From positions 1 to 51,531 of the forward strand of contig NZ_AKJF01000088.1 in assembly GCF_000282475.1 (NCBI RefSeq): 51,531 nt of DNA. The letters run 5' to 3'. The position numbers and the translations under genes are program-made. This stretch comes from Pseudomonas sp. GM78. Lineage in GTDB: Bacteria > Pseudomonadota > Gammaproteobacteria > Pseudomonadales > Pseudomonadaceae. Each line of letters starts with the position of its first letter. The stretch's first letter is position 1. The notes under the pieces are model-generated. The model was not told the DNA's origin, did not search any database, and saw only the letters and a program-made list of their open reading frames with translations. Positions 8,361 through 17,291 of this stretch are shown here, piece by piece.

Positions 8361-8778
8361 CCAATCTATGGGTTGTTCGCTCCCATTCGACCCAAATGAT
8401 ATGTATCATCGAGTGCATAATTTCATCAGCTTGACCACAAATGCATTCGTATTGACCTCCTGCATTCATGCCTCTTGAGAGCAACACACGCCGTAGTAAC
8501 GATCGGTTGAATCCAAGCCTATATCTATCGTTCGCTGGGGTGCTGCTTACAACCCATTACAATACATCGCGCAGTAATACAGGCTAACCGCTCAGCAATG
8601 CTGGGCAGTTAGCTATCGACCTCCGCACTCTCGACGCACGCTACCAACCGATCATTCACTCTATGTGGGGGTGACAAGAATTTCGGCGGCAAGAACGTTA
8701 GGTGCTGCTGGCACCCACGAGATGACCAGTAAAAGTCCCACGAGTAATTCCCGGTCTCGACCCTCCCAATTCGAGGTT
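8361..8778. other. gene-less left end of the island
   Basis: No convincing ORF is seen in this stretch between the arm sites and the HEPN gene. It holds an imperfect inverted repeat at 8584-8612 (CTAACCGCTCAGCA / TGCTGGGCAGTTAG, two mismatches, one-base loop) but no T-run. The short frames present have no ribosome site or family resemblance. It may contain recombination sites or the 3' end of the minus-strand operon. Confidence 0.5.
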
Positions 8779-9570
8779 TCACCTCACGCAGCCAAGGAAC
8801 ATCATTACGATTCGATAGGCTGGTTCGTAACAGGCCAGGACTCTAGGGTCGGGGTCCACCTCTCCATGCAGGAGGGCATTTCGCATCGTATAGATTGTTT
8901 CTACTAATCCGGAAAGCAGCTCATCCGGGGGACATTGAAACTCCATTGTTCCGATTTGCAGACGCTCGGTTCCACCACGAAGGAGGTTGCGCATAGGGCG
9001 CGGATTGCAGCCGTCATAGAGCTGGCGAAGGGTCGTCTGCTGCGAACCAGATAAATTCGCGGTGAACTCAGGCAAGCCATAAACTGCATTCGGATCATAT
9101 TGCGCCTGGACGTGCTGGAGCTTTACGCTCTGGTTGCGAACCGAAACTACGGTGATCTGGATACTGCCGCCTGCAACCTTCTCTGCCTTGTATTCATGTC
9201 CGCTGCGCTCGATGCGTTCGCGGTTGAAATGCCTAGGTGTAATGCAGACGCTACGGAGCGAAATTTGCTCATTCACGCCTTTTCGAGTTACTTCGAAATG
9301 AATGCCATCCAGGCGGGTTTGCAAATCCGATATAGCGAGTTTTAGCGCCTGCGCTTCGGCGGTATCGTTTTCATTTCGTAGCAAGGCAAGAACGCCGCGA
9401 CGAACTGGGTTGGGTTGCCCTTTTATCCAGTCAAGCATGGCCCGCTCTTGCTGTTGGGCAGAGGCGTGACGGAACCAAGCATTGAAGGCAGCCCAAGCTT
9501 TGACGAAGGGGCCTATATAATCGATCTCGGCACGGCTCATCCAGTCAGCGGCGTGTGGAGGTAGGGCCAT
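8779..9570 (-). CDS. HEPN-domain protein (predicted RNase) coupled to the restriction genes
   Basis: 263 residues. No named family recognised with certainty. The C terminus reads ETIYTMRNALLHGEVDPD, containing R230-NALL-H235, the R-x4-H motif of HEPN RNases, followed by a helix. The N terminus (residues 14-35, AEIDYIGPFVKAWAAFNAWF) has the aromatic helix seen at the start of many HEPN proteins. The middle part is strand-rich and unassigned. The ATG overlaps the hsdS stop (TAATG), with GGAGG seven bases upstream inside hsdS, so it is made in step with HsdS. Inference: an RNA-targeting effector or toxin held by the restriction complex, by analogy with anticodon nucleases such as PrrC embedded in type I loci. 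A structural role cannot be excluded. Confidence 0.65.
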   Translation of the reverse strand: MALPPHAADWMSRAEIDYIGPFVKAWAAFNAWFRHASAQQQERAMLDWIKGQPNPVRRGVLALLRNENDTAEAQALKLAISDLQTRLDGIHFEVTRKGVNEQISLRSVCITPRHFNRERIERSGHEYKAEKVAGGSIQITVVSVRNQSVKLQHVQAQYDPNAVYGLPEFTANLSGSQQTTLRQLYDGCNPRPMRNLLRGGTERLQIGTMEFQCPPDELLSGLVETIYTMRNALLHGEVDPDPRVLACYEPAYRIVMMFLGCVR

Positions 9571-10961
9571 TAGATCGCCTCCACTGTTTGGTCGAGGTAA
9601 GCAATGGCAGCGGGCTCCCCTTCTTCAATCGCAATTTCGACAGCCCGTTTCGCCGCCTCCAACAGATTGGCCGCGTTGGCCTTTGCCGCCTTCGCCGCAA
9701 TCACGTCCTGCGTCACTTGATAGGCCACAGCATCCGGAATATGGGGCAGTGGCAGGTTGAAAATATCGGCGTCGGTAATCGCGGGATACATGCTAGCGCT
9801 GGCATAGAGGTCCAGCAGTTCGCAAATCACCGGCAGACGCAGATAGGTGAGTAAAACTTCGGGGGCAATCTCGCGCGGCTTCACTACAACGAAACCGGAT
9901 GAGCAGACAAACCCGTCCTGTTCTGGCGCAATCTGGGACGATAGACGGCGGATCGGACGAACGGAGGAAGTGATGATATCCCCGGACCGTACATGCCATG
10001 TGGCGCGACTAGGCGCGTCTACCGAAGCGAGGCGGGTACTAGTAGTTGCCCCCGCCCCGTCGAGGTCACTGATCTCGATATAGTCGAAGGTCTCGCAGGC
10101 ATCAGGTTTGAACTTCTCGCGCCGTGGATCGGCTACGTCCGCAACGGTGCGCCCATCCACTGCCAACAGGTCGAGCAATGCCTGAATTCGGGGGGCGAAG
10201 AACCGAGCGTCGAAGCGGCCGGACGCGAAGACATCCTTTGCGCTAGCGGTGTAGGCGAGCGGTTCGGGCGGCGTCCATTCAGCAAGGCCGAGGGCGGCAA
10301 GCAAAGCCTGCTCAGCAGCAACTAGTCGTTCTGAAGCGGCGAGTTGCAGCGAATGTGCGGCCCCGAACTTCTCAGCGATCCAATTCTGGATCTTAAAGTC
10401 AAGGAGTGGAACGGGGATTTCCTTGACCTCTTCAGGGTTTACATTGGTCTGGTTAATCGACTGTCGAGAACGTCGCTTCACATCGGCCGATCCAAACCGA
10501 GAGCTTAGGAATGCCACGAGCATTTCCGGAAGCAGCGTTTCTTTTTTCGTCTGGAAACGGACCAAGTAGGATGCAAATACCGGTGCATTTGCTCCGCCCC
10601 CAAGAAACAACCCGGTTCGCCCCACCCACTCATAAGAATTGGTGCGGTTAAACAAAACATCACCTGGCTCCAGACGAAACAGTCGGGCTTGTCGATCATC
10701 CAACTCAGCGCATTTATCTACGTCTAGGTCACAGAGCATGTTGTGGATTTCGTTCATCCGATAAATCGGAATGCCTATGCCGTCTTCGTTCATTTCAATA
10801 GAGACGCCGTATTGCGACAGCTTTAGATGCTCCCCAATTGGTTCATAGTTAAGAGCTGGGTTTCGATAAGGCTCCTTGGTCCAGAAATCACTGTCGATAC
10901 GCTGATCCTTGTTGTCGCGAACCAGTGCTAGCGAGGCAACTCTGACCTCAAGCCCCTTCAT
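9570..10961 (-). CDS. hsdS: type I-like specificity subunit, two target-recognition domains
   Basis: 463 residues with the classic HsdS layout: a first TRD (about 1-185) ending QSINQTNVNPEEVKEIPVPL, a conserved helical spacer (about 188-225, IAEKFGAAHSLQLAASERLV), a second TRD (about 235-410, with EISDLDGAGATTSTR and VRSGDIITSSVRP), and a final helix-rich stretch after NLPLPHIP. Each TRD reads one half of a bipartite DNA site for the partner methylase. The start overlaps the upstream stop (ATGA) and the end overlaps the HEPN gene (TAATG), so the three genes are translationally chained. The target sequence cannot be read from the protein by eye. Confidence 0.92.
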   Translation of the reverse strand: MKGLEVRVASLALVRDNKDQRIDSDFWTKEPYRNPALNYEPIGEHLKLSQYGVSIEMNEDGIGIPIYRMNEIHNMLCDLDVDKCAELDDRQARLFRLEPGDVLFNRTNSYEWVGRTGLFLGGGANAPVFASYLVRFQTKKETLLPEMLVAFLSSRFGSADVKRRSRQSINQTNVNPEEVKEIPVPLLDFKIQNWIAEKFGAAHSLQLAASERLVAAEQALLAALGLAEWTPPEPLAYTASAKDVFASGRFDARFFAPRIQALLDLLAVDGRTVADVADPRREKFKPDACETFDYIEISDLDGAGATTSTRLASVDAPSRATWHVRSGDIITSSVRPIRRLSSQIAPEQDGFVCSSGFVVVKPREIAPEVLLTYLRLPVICELLDLYASASMYPAITDADIFNLPLPHIPDAVAYQVTQDVIAAKAAKANAANLLEAAKRAVEIAIEEGEPAAIAYLDQTVEAI

Positions 10962-12994
10962 CGGATTGCTCCGGCGGTCTGGGCCGAAGGGCCGGTCGGA
11001 AAAAAACTGAAGCCCTCCTTGCGGGCGAATTCCTCGAAGGCTTCAGTAATCCCATCCTCGGTGAGCCCATCGTGGTTAAACAGGTCATGCGACACAACGA
11101 AATGGCCATGAGTGTCGCGCATGAATGTGCCGTCCGGGTTCTTGCGATAGACCTTACATCCCGAGTTATCGACGCTTTCCACCTGCTGCGTGGCGAAGAA
11201 AATGTCGTAGTCTTCGACCTTCGGGCAAAGCGGCCCCATCACCGGATCATCGTTCCATTTCTGTACGAACAGAACACTGGTCTTGGTGCCCGTATGCGGC
11301 TTGAAGGTATTCTGGTGCAGGCCCACCACGGCAAGAATGCGGCAGCGCTCCATGATGAACTCGCGCAGCTGCTGATCAGTCCCGTTGTTGAACCGCCCCT
11401 GAGGCAGCACAACCGCCATACGCCCGCCGGGCTTGATGAAGTCGAGGTTGCGCTCTATGAACAGCAGGTCACGGGCAACAGCGCGCTCCAGCTTGCCGTT
11501 CTTCTTGTGGGCCAATTCATAGGATGACAGCATGTCGGATTGTTTGATGTCACCGGCAAAGGGCGGGTTCGCCATCAGCACATCGAAGCCGAAGTTGCGG
11601 TAATCGCTTTGGCGCGGGTTCTCACGTAGCTTACGTAGCCGCCGCCAGCCGTCACCGTAGCTATCTTGCCAGTCGTCCTGTTTGACCGTCTCGTCCCATT
11701 TGGTCCAGTCGAGTGTGTTCAGGTGCAGAACGTTCGTTTCGCCATCGCCAGCGATAAGATTCAGACATCGCGCGACTCGGACGCTTTTCTCATCGAAATC
11801 AATGGCGAACACGTTATCGCGCACATAGTCAATGCACCGCGGTGGCTTGGCCTCCATAGTGAAGAGGTGGCTTTCCTCTCGCCCCATCGCCCGCATGATC
11901 TGGCGCCAAACGTGGAACATGCTGTGCACAGTGAACCCTGCCGAGCCGCAGGCCGTGTCGATCACTGTCTCGCCCTCTTTCGGGTTCATCATTTTGACGC
12001 ACATGTCGATCACCCAGCGAGGGGTGAAATACTGACCTTTCTCACCTTTTGACGATTTGGAGACCAGGTATTCAAATGCGTCGTCGATCACGTCCAGGTT
12101 AGAGTTGAACAACTTCCACTCTTCGAGAGACCCGACACAGACTTGCAGGTGATCGGGCGACAGACGGATGCGCTCATCCGAGAGGAAGACCCCCGGCCAT
12201 TTTTGTTTAGCATCATCGAACAAGTTCTGAATCGCGGTCTTGAGCTGGGCGGCGGTGTTCTGGTTGCGAAACCGCAGGGCACTGCCAAGCCGGTGCGAAG
12301 TCATCTCGTCATAGAGCTTCGTAAATATCAGCTTGAACACTTCCTCGAAGACGTCAACACCGGCATTGGCTAGCACCTCGTCTTCCATATCCTCGATCAG
12401 ATCGCGCAGGGACCGGGCAAACTTGCCTTCCTTCACCCGCTCATCTTCAAGGGCGATCAGGGTTTGAATCGTCCACGGCTGATCGACGACCTGTTCGATG
12501 GTCTGATCCGCGCGGGGAAGCTCATGGATCGACATGAAGTAATTGGGGTTCTTGCGATGCCAGACCTCGTCCAGAATGCCATCGCTCCACACTGCAAGGG
12601 GCGCACCGGTCGCATGGGTGTAGGAACGGAGCTGCTCCTTGCCGTCTTTAAACTTGGCCTGTTTCACTTCGACAATGATGTAAGGGACAGTCGGGCGGTC
12701 AGCGTCAAACACCACAATGTCAGCCCGCTTGGAACTGTCACGTCCGAATGTGATCGGGTATTCAACAGCAATACGGGACCTCGCGTAGCCTAGCTTGTTG
12801 ATCAGACGAGCTAGCCAGAGTTGGCGGGTACGTTCCTCGGCTTTGAGCTGCACCTCCTTGTCGCGAACGAGGCATCCCACATAAGGTATCAGCTTGCCAC
12901 GGTTCTCTCTCATGACCACGCGATCATCAAGTGCGCGGACCTCCTCTGCGGAAAACAGAACGAATTCGCTGAACTCAGCGGCAATTTTACTCAT
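10958..12994 (-). CDS. nuclease-methylase fusion: HsdR N-terminal domain plus N6-adenine DNA methylase (RM subunit)
   Basis: 678 residues. Residues 40-160 look like the HsdR N-terminal nuclease fold: E53/E54 in KAEERTRQLW, D92 in RADIVVFD, and E109-x-K111 in IIVEVKQAK form a PD-(D/E)XK set. Residues about 200-640 are a gamma-class N6-adenine methylase with GQYFTPRWVID (320-330), SAM motif I DTACGSAGF (346-354) and catalytic NPPF (476-479). No HsdR translocase gene is present on the island. Cutting and methylation may therefore sit in one chain paired with a separate HsdS, as in BcgI-like type IIB enzymes; that parallel is inferred from domain order and size. AAGGA precedes the ATG by about 11 bases. 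It is the first gene of a three-gene minus-strand operon. Confidence 0.85.
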   Translation of the reverse strand: MSKIAAEFSEFVLFSAEEVRALDDRVVMRENRGKLIPYVGCLVRDKEVQLKAEERTRQLWLARLINKLGYARSRIAVEYPITFGRDSSKRADIVVFDADRPTVPYIIVEVKQAKFKDGKEQLRSYTHATGAPLAVWSDGILDEVWHRKNPNYFMSIHELPRADQTIEQVVDQPWTIQTLIALEDERVKEGKFARSLRDLIEDMEDEVLANAGVDVFEEVFKLIFTKLYDEMTSHRLGSALRFRNQNTAAQLKTAIQNLFDDAKQKWPGVFLSDERIRLSPDHLQVCVGSLEEWKLFNSNLDVIDDAFEYLVSKSSKGEKGQYFTPRWVIDMCVKMMNPKEGETVIDTACGSAGFTVHSMFHVWRQIMRAMGREESHLFTMEAKPPRCIDYVRDNVFAIDFDEKSVRVARCLNLIAGDGETNVLHLNTLDWTKWDETVKQDDWQDSYGDGWRRLRKLRENPRQSDYRNFGFDVLMANPPFAGDIKQSDMLSSYELAHKKNGKLERAVARDLLFIERNLDFIKPGGRMAVVLPQGRFNNGTDQQLREFIMERCRILAVVGLHQNTFKPHTGTKTSVLFVQKWNDDPVMGPLCPKVEDYDIFFATQQVESVDNSGCKVYRKNPDGTFMRDTHGHFVVSHDLFNHDGLTEDGITEAFEEFARKEGFSFFPTGPSAQTAGAIR

Positions 12995-13429
12995 TGAATC
13001 TTATCCTTGGTTTTCTCGATGCTGGCAGGCTACTTAACGTGATGGCTTGATCTGAAGAATAACGCGCCGCCCGCTGTTTAACCGAAAGCTGTAATGGTTG
13101 GTGGGCCGACATACTACGCGAATGTCAACGTGGAGCGGGCGGCAGTCTTGCCACGCGCAGACAGATAGGGGACGGATTTATTTCCGTTTTCTTAATAGGT
13201 AGCGTCTGGCCACAGTGTGCGGAACGCCTTCAGGAACGCTTGCTATGATTTCTAAGGATCTCATCACAGGGATCACCCATGAGGTATTTATTCAAGGTGA
13301 GCATCGAAGCCGGGCTACCTTACCTCCCGAGAGCCTCAGCGACTAAAACGCGTCACTTTGGGCTACTAATATTGCGAACAGGACAGAGGCGGCTAACCGC
13401 CCTTCGCCACGAATTTGAAGGAACGACCG
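12995..13429. other. divergent intergenic region between the RM operon and the helicase gene
   Basis: 435 bases carry the promoters for both divergent units. On the plus strand an extended -10 (TGCTATGAT) lies at 13241-13249. A 54-codon frame at 13279-13443 is the only ORF candidate. No palindromic operator or control-protein gene is obvious. Confidence 0.5.
13241..13249 (+). promoter_or_regulatory. extended -10 promoter for the helicase gene
   Basis: TGCTATGAT matches the extended -10 pattern TGnTATAAT at all but one position. No good -35 is found 17 bases upstream, as is usual for extended -10 promoters. It would give a leader of about 170 bases before the helicase ATG. Confidence 0.45.
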
Positions 13430-13443
13430 ATGGTACTAATTGA
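13279..13443 (+). CDS. possible small leader ORF overlapping the helicase start
   Basis: An ATG frame of 54 residues (MRYLFKVSIEAGLPYLPRAS... ending TTDGTN). AGGGA precedes the ATG by about 8 bases. Its stop lies 11-13 bases inside the helicase frame, so translation of one could affect the other. No family is recognised; it may be only a chance frame in the leader. Confidence 0.25.
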   Translation: MRYLFKVSIEAGLPYLPRASATKTRHFGLLILRTGQRRLTALRHEFEGTTDGTN

Positions 13444-16400
13444 AGGCGCTCGCTCGCTCCCTACTCAGCACATTACCGTTCGCGTGCCATGGCACGACCA
13501 GCGTTGGAACGGCACGCTCTGTAAAGACCCTTGCGCCAACACCTCATGTATGGTCCTGCCACGGGTAGGTACCGGTAGAGATGATGTATTCGAACAGAAG
13601 TGCGCCGGACAATCACTGCAAGGCCTGACCGAAAGCGATCTACCGCCATGTGTCGACGAACATGGAACCTTCATGGCGGATTTTGGGCTTAGCAAACTTA
13701 AGACACACCCTTACCGCAACGTTGAAACACATATGCATTTCGCTGAGACGCCAGTCAGGCTAGATCCTTTCGCGGCTGCGGCAATTCCTTTTCGTTGGAT
13801 GCTGAAAAACAACGTCGAAGGCGTCAAGCGTGACATGTTGTCTGGCCTAGCTAAATCCCTTGCGCTTGGTTACAACCCCGCCAGGGAACCGTCCATGCCG
13901 GAGTCGATTCCCGATACCTGGATACAGGAAGGTACTAACCAGCAGATTATGCTGGATACTTTTTTCAGCGCCATTGAGCCACAGGAATCCTTGGTCTTTT
14001 TCTATGCCAAGCGCACACCGCTATCGGAATCGCCGCGCCGCGTCATCGTCGGCGTTGGACGGGTGACTGGTGTAGGCAAACCAGTCGAATACCACTACAC
14101 AGGCGGCAAGCGACGCGAGAATCAGATGTCGGGCTTCCTCTGGGAGCGGACGTTGACTCACTCCATCCGAATTGACGGCAAACGTAACCTCGATGGTTTC
14201 CTGCTGCCGTATCATGATCTGTTGGCGCAGGCCGAACAAAATGAGCACCTGGAGCTTGAGCGTTGCATCGCCTTCGCCCCGGACGAAGCTTTCGAGCAGT
14301 ACTCGTACGGCTCGGAGCTGCTTCACCATGACAACGCGATCGCCTCTCTGCTAGCCATAGAACACGCTCTGCTAGAGATCTCACGGGTCATGCCAGGACC
14401 TTGGGCGGAATACCGGTCCTGGGTCGATCGAGAGCTCAATAGAATCTGGAAGCTGCGCGGTTCCTTCCCAGGAATTGGCGCGGCTCTGTGCGCCTTCGGC
14501 GTTGAGCGAGGCAACCTCCTAGGCTGGCACTTAGCCGCCCAGTGTCAGGAAGGTGATACGCAGTCGGCGTGGGATCACTTTGAGACGGTCCTGAAGCATC
14601 CCGAAAGCTTACCGCGACATTTACAGAACACTGTTGGCCCAACTCTCGCGCGCAAATGGGAAGGACTGGACAGCGGCCGGAGGGCGCTGCTCATGCTGCT
14701 CAGCCGCTTCGAGCTCAGCACCGACCAGGCGCAGTTCTGGTACTCCGCCGAGATGCGTAAAGCTTCTGGCATCAAGGACTCAGACCAGGCCCTACGCGAA
14801 AACGCCTATTTACTGTTCGAATATTTACACGAGCACGCCCTCCCTTTTAACGTTGTCGATCGCGGGCTTTTCGGTGCACGTGACTTAGAAGGCCCCAACG
14901 CTCTCCCAGCTGAAAGTTGCTTATTCGAAGCGACAGATCCCCGACGCGTCCGAGCGCTGATAGTCGATCTGCTGGAGCAAGCAGCGATTGAGGAAGGCCA
15001 TACGATTCTCCCTGAAACTTGGACGATAGAGCGCATCCGCTCACGAGCTATCGAGCCAGTCTGTCCGGTGGATGCCGACCTCCTGCCTCTCTTCGACGAA
15101 GACCTGCTGCCATTCGTTGTACTAATCGAAGATGAGGGCAGAAGAAGCTATCAGCTCAAGCGCTACGAACAGACCCGAATCTGCATCGCCGACGAGGTGG
15201 AGTACCGCCATAAGAGTGCGAGCAAGACTGAAGAGTTTGATTGGGTTGATCTGGTCAATGAGGCAATTGGCAAGGGACAGGACAACCCAACAGCCGACAT
15301 TCAAGAGGAAGAGGCCCGGAAGGAGAAGGCAGCAGCACTTCAAATGCTCTACCAGCGCCGCATCAGCGTGCTACTGGGCGCTGCAGGCACTGGAAAGAGC
15401 ACCCTAATCAAGGCTCTGTGCCGCATTCCGGCAATCCAGGACAGTGGCGTCTTGTTACTCGCCCCAACCGGCAAAGCGCGGGTGCGACTGGAGCAAGCCA
15501 GCGGAATGCCCGGACAGGGCGAAACCATCGCCCAATTCCTGAATCGCTTCGATCGCTACGACGGTACCCAAGGCCGCTATTTCATGAACTCATATGGCCG
15601 CCGCGCAACAGGGTACAAAACCGTTGTGATCGACGAGGCATCCATGCTGACAGAAGATCAGCTAGCGGCAACTCTGGACGCCCTGCAGGGAGTCGATCGG
15701 TTGATACTCGTTGGCGATCCGAATCAGTTGCCTCCGATTGGCGCAGGCCGCCCCTTCGTCGACATTTGCCACTGGCTTCAACCGGAGCAAGTTGCCAGCT
15801 CTGGAGTTCGAGTCGTCGATGGCTATGCCGAGCTACTAGTCACGCGCCGCCAACAAACCGGTGAGGACCGCGACGACTTGGCCTTTGCCAATCTGTTCAA
15901 GGGCGAGGCACAGGATGCCGGCGCCGATGCGGCCTGGAACCAACTCACTACAGCCAATTCACCCAGAATGGGTGTCCTAACCTGGGAGTCGACCGAGCAT
16001 CTGGCTTCCCTGTTGCGCGAAGCGATGGCCCGGGAGCTGAAGTTCTCTTCACCTGATGACAGCCTCACTTTTGAGCAGAGCTACGGCGGTAGCCTGTACG
16101 AAGGCAAGGTGTTCTTCTGGCCTCGGATGCAGGAGCAAAGCAGCGGTGGCGCAGCAGAGAAAGCCGAGGACTGGCAGGTCCTGACGCCGCTGCGTACCTC
16201 GGCAGTTGGTTCGGATGCACTCAATCGACAACTACAGACCCATTACCGGACGTTTGCCTTGGCACTCAGCGGAAGCAGCGGTTGGCGCCGCATTCCGAGG
16301 CCTATGGGGCCGAGTCGGTTGCTGTGGGGTGACAAAGTCATCAATGTACAAAACAGGTCAGGCCGCACTTGCTATCCGAAGAATCCGGACTCCTATGTGG

Positions 16401-17236
16401 CCAACGGCGAGATAGGCGTGGCGACCGGTTACTTCCGGCGAAAGGACAACAAGTATCTTTTCGAACAGCTTCAGGTCGAAATGGCCACCCAACCCGGAGT
16501 GGAGTTCCATTACAAACCATTTGAATTTGGAGCCGATAGAACCGCGCCGCTCGAGTTGGCGTACGCTCTAACGGTGCATAAAACCCAAGGCAGCGAGTTT
16601 GGTACCACCTTCATCGTGATTCCAAAGCATTGCCGACTGCTAACACGGGAAATGCTCTATACGGCTCTGACCCGGCACAGGAATAAGGTGGTGCTGCTAA
16701 TCCAGGGCAAGCTGTCGGACCTTTTCTCCTACAGCCAAGATTCCGCCTCTGAGATTCGGCGGCGCATGACCAATCTATTCCAGACCTCCACCCCGGTGAC
16801 ATTGCAGGTGGATAATCGCACTGTCACTCTTGATGACAACCTGATCTATCGTACAGATCGCGACGAACTCGTCCGCTCGAAGAGTGAATGGATCATTGCC
16901 GATAAGCTTCATGCAGCCGGAGTTCGATACATCTATGAGTATCGGATGAAATTGGGCGGCACCGAGCGCTGGCCAGACTTCGTCATCAATGACGATCATC
17001 GCGGTCTGACTTGGTACTGGGAACACTTGGGCCGTATGGACAAGCCGGATTACCGCGCACGCTGGGAAATCAAGCGTAAGGCCTACGAAGCACAGGGAAT
17101 TGTTCCCATGGAGGAATACGTGCCTGGGCGATCGACAGGCATCCTGATCACCACCGAGGAGGATGGCCAAACGAGAGACCTGAGCGAGCAAATTACCGCA
17201 CGAATTTCGCTTATCCGTAACCCAGGTCTACTCTAA
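13430..17236 (+). CDS. giant RecD-like superfamily 1 helicase with C-terminal PD-(D/E)XK-like nuclease
   Basis: 1268 residues. The first 600 or so are unassigned, with no motif I can name. The helicase core follows: Walker A GAAGTGKST (650-658), Walker B VIDEAS with D735-E736, motif III GDPNQLPPIG, and the RecD-type C-terminal block ALTVHKTQGSEF plus LYTALTRHRNK. Residues 1140-1230 resemble restriction-fold nucleases attached to helicases: KSEWIIADKL, then PDF with D1183, then WYWEHLG with E1198, then a lysine-rich helix. The ATG at 13430 has GAAGGAA about seven bases before it and is preferred to a TTG at 13415. It is transcribed away from the RM operon. Inference: a DNA-unwinding and cutting effector of a defence system, alone or with the RM/HEPN genes. 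A fully conserved ExK lysine is not obvious. Confidence 0.85.
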   Translation: MVLIEGARSLPTQHITVRVPWHDQRWNGTLCKDPCANTSCMVLPRVGTGRDDVFEQKCAGQSLQGLTESDLPPCVDEHGTFMADFGLSKLKTHPYRNVETHMHFAETPVRLDPFAAAAIPFRWMLKNNVEGVKRDMLSGLAKSLALGYNPAREPSMPESIPDTWIQEGTNQQIMLDTFFSAIEPQESLVFFYAKRTPLSESPRRVIVGVGRVTGVGKPVEYHYTGGKRRENQMSGFLWERTLTHSIRIDGKRNLDGFLLPYHDLLAQAEQNEHLELERCIAFAPDEAFEQYSYGSELLHHDNAIASLLAIEHALLEISRVMPGPWAEYRSWVDRELNRIWKLRGSFPGIGAALCAFGVERGNLLGWHLAAQCQEGDTQSAWDHFETVLKHPESLPRHLQNTVGPTLARKWEGLDSGRRALLMLLSRFELSTDQAQFWYSAEMRKASGIKDSDQALRENAYLLFEYLHEHALPFNVVDRGLFGARDLEGPNALPAESCLFEATDPRRVRALIVDLLEQAAIEEGHTILPETWTIERIRSRAIEPVCPVDADLLPLFDEDLLPFVVLIEDEGRRSYQLKRYEQTRICIADEVEYRHKSASKTEEFDWVDLVNEAIGKGQDNPTADIQEEEARKEKAAALQMLYQRRISVLLGAAGTGKSTLIKALCRIPAIQDSGVLLLAPTGKARVRLEQASGMPGQGETIAQFLNRFDRYDGTQGRYFMNSYGRRATGYKTVVIDEASMLTEDQLAATLDALQGVDRLILVGDPNQLPPIGAGRPFVDICHWLQPEQVASSGVRVVDGYAELLVTRRQQTGEDRDDLAFANLFKGEAQDAGADAAWNQLTTANSPRMGVLTWESTEHLASLLREAMARELKFSSPDDSLTFEQSYGGSLYEGKVFFWPRMQEQSSGGAAEKAEDWQVLTPLRTSAVGSDALNRQLQTHYRTFALALSGSSGWRRIPRPMGPSRLLWGDKVINVQNRSGRTCYPKNPDSYVANGEIGVATGYFRRKDNKYLFEQLQVEMATQPGVEFHYKPFEFGADRTAPLELAYALTVHKTQGSEFGTTFIVIPKHCRLLTREMLYTALTRHRNKVVLLIQGKLSDLFSYSQDSASEIRRRMTNLFQTSTPVTLQVDNRTVTLDDNLIYRTDRDELVRSKSEWIIADKLHAAGVRYIYEYRMKLGGTERWPDFVINDDHRGLTWYWEHLGRMDKPDYRARWEIKRKAYEAQGIVPMEEYVPGRSTGILITTEEDGQTRDLSEQITARISLIRNPGLL

Positions 17237-17250
17237 GCATCAACGATGAG

Positions 17251-17277
17251 CTCGACTGTTAGCGAAAAGCAGTCGAG
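17251..17277 (+). terminator. hairpin after the helicase gene
   Basis: CTCGACTG (17251-17258) pairs perfectly with CAGTCGAG (17270-17277) around an 11-base loop, 14 bases after the helicase stop. There is no T-run, so it may be a weak or Rho-dependent end. Confidence 0.4.
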
Positions 17278-17291
17278 TTCGCAGCAGGTCT

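Noticed and set aside
10958-12994. Ordinary type I restriction system with a lost hsdR
   Set aside because: An HsdR remnant was looked for on both sides of the operon and not found. The nuclease domain is already fused to the methylase, which points to a different design rather than decay.
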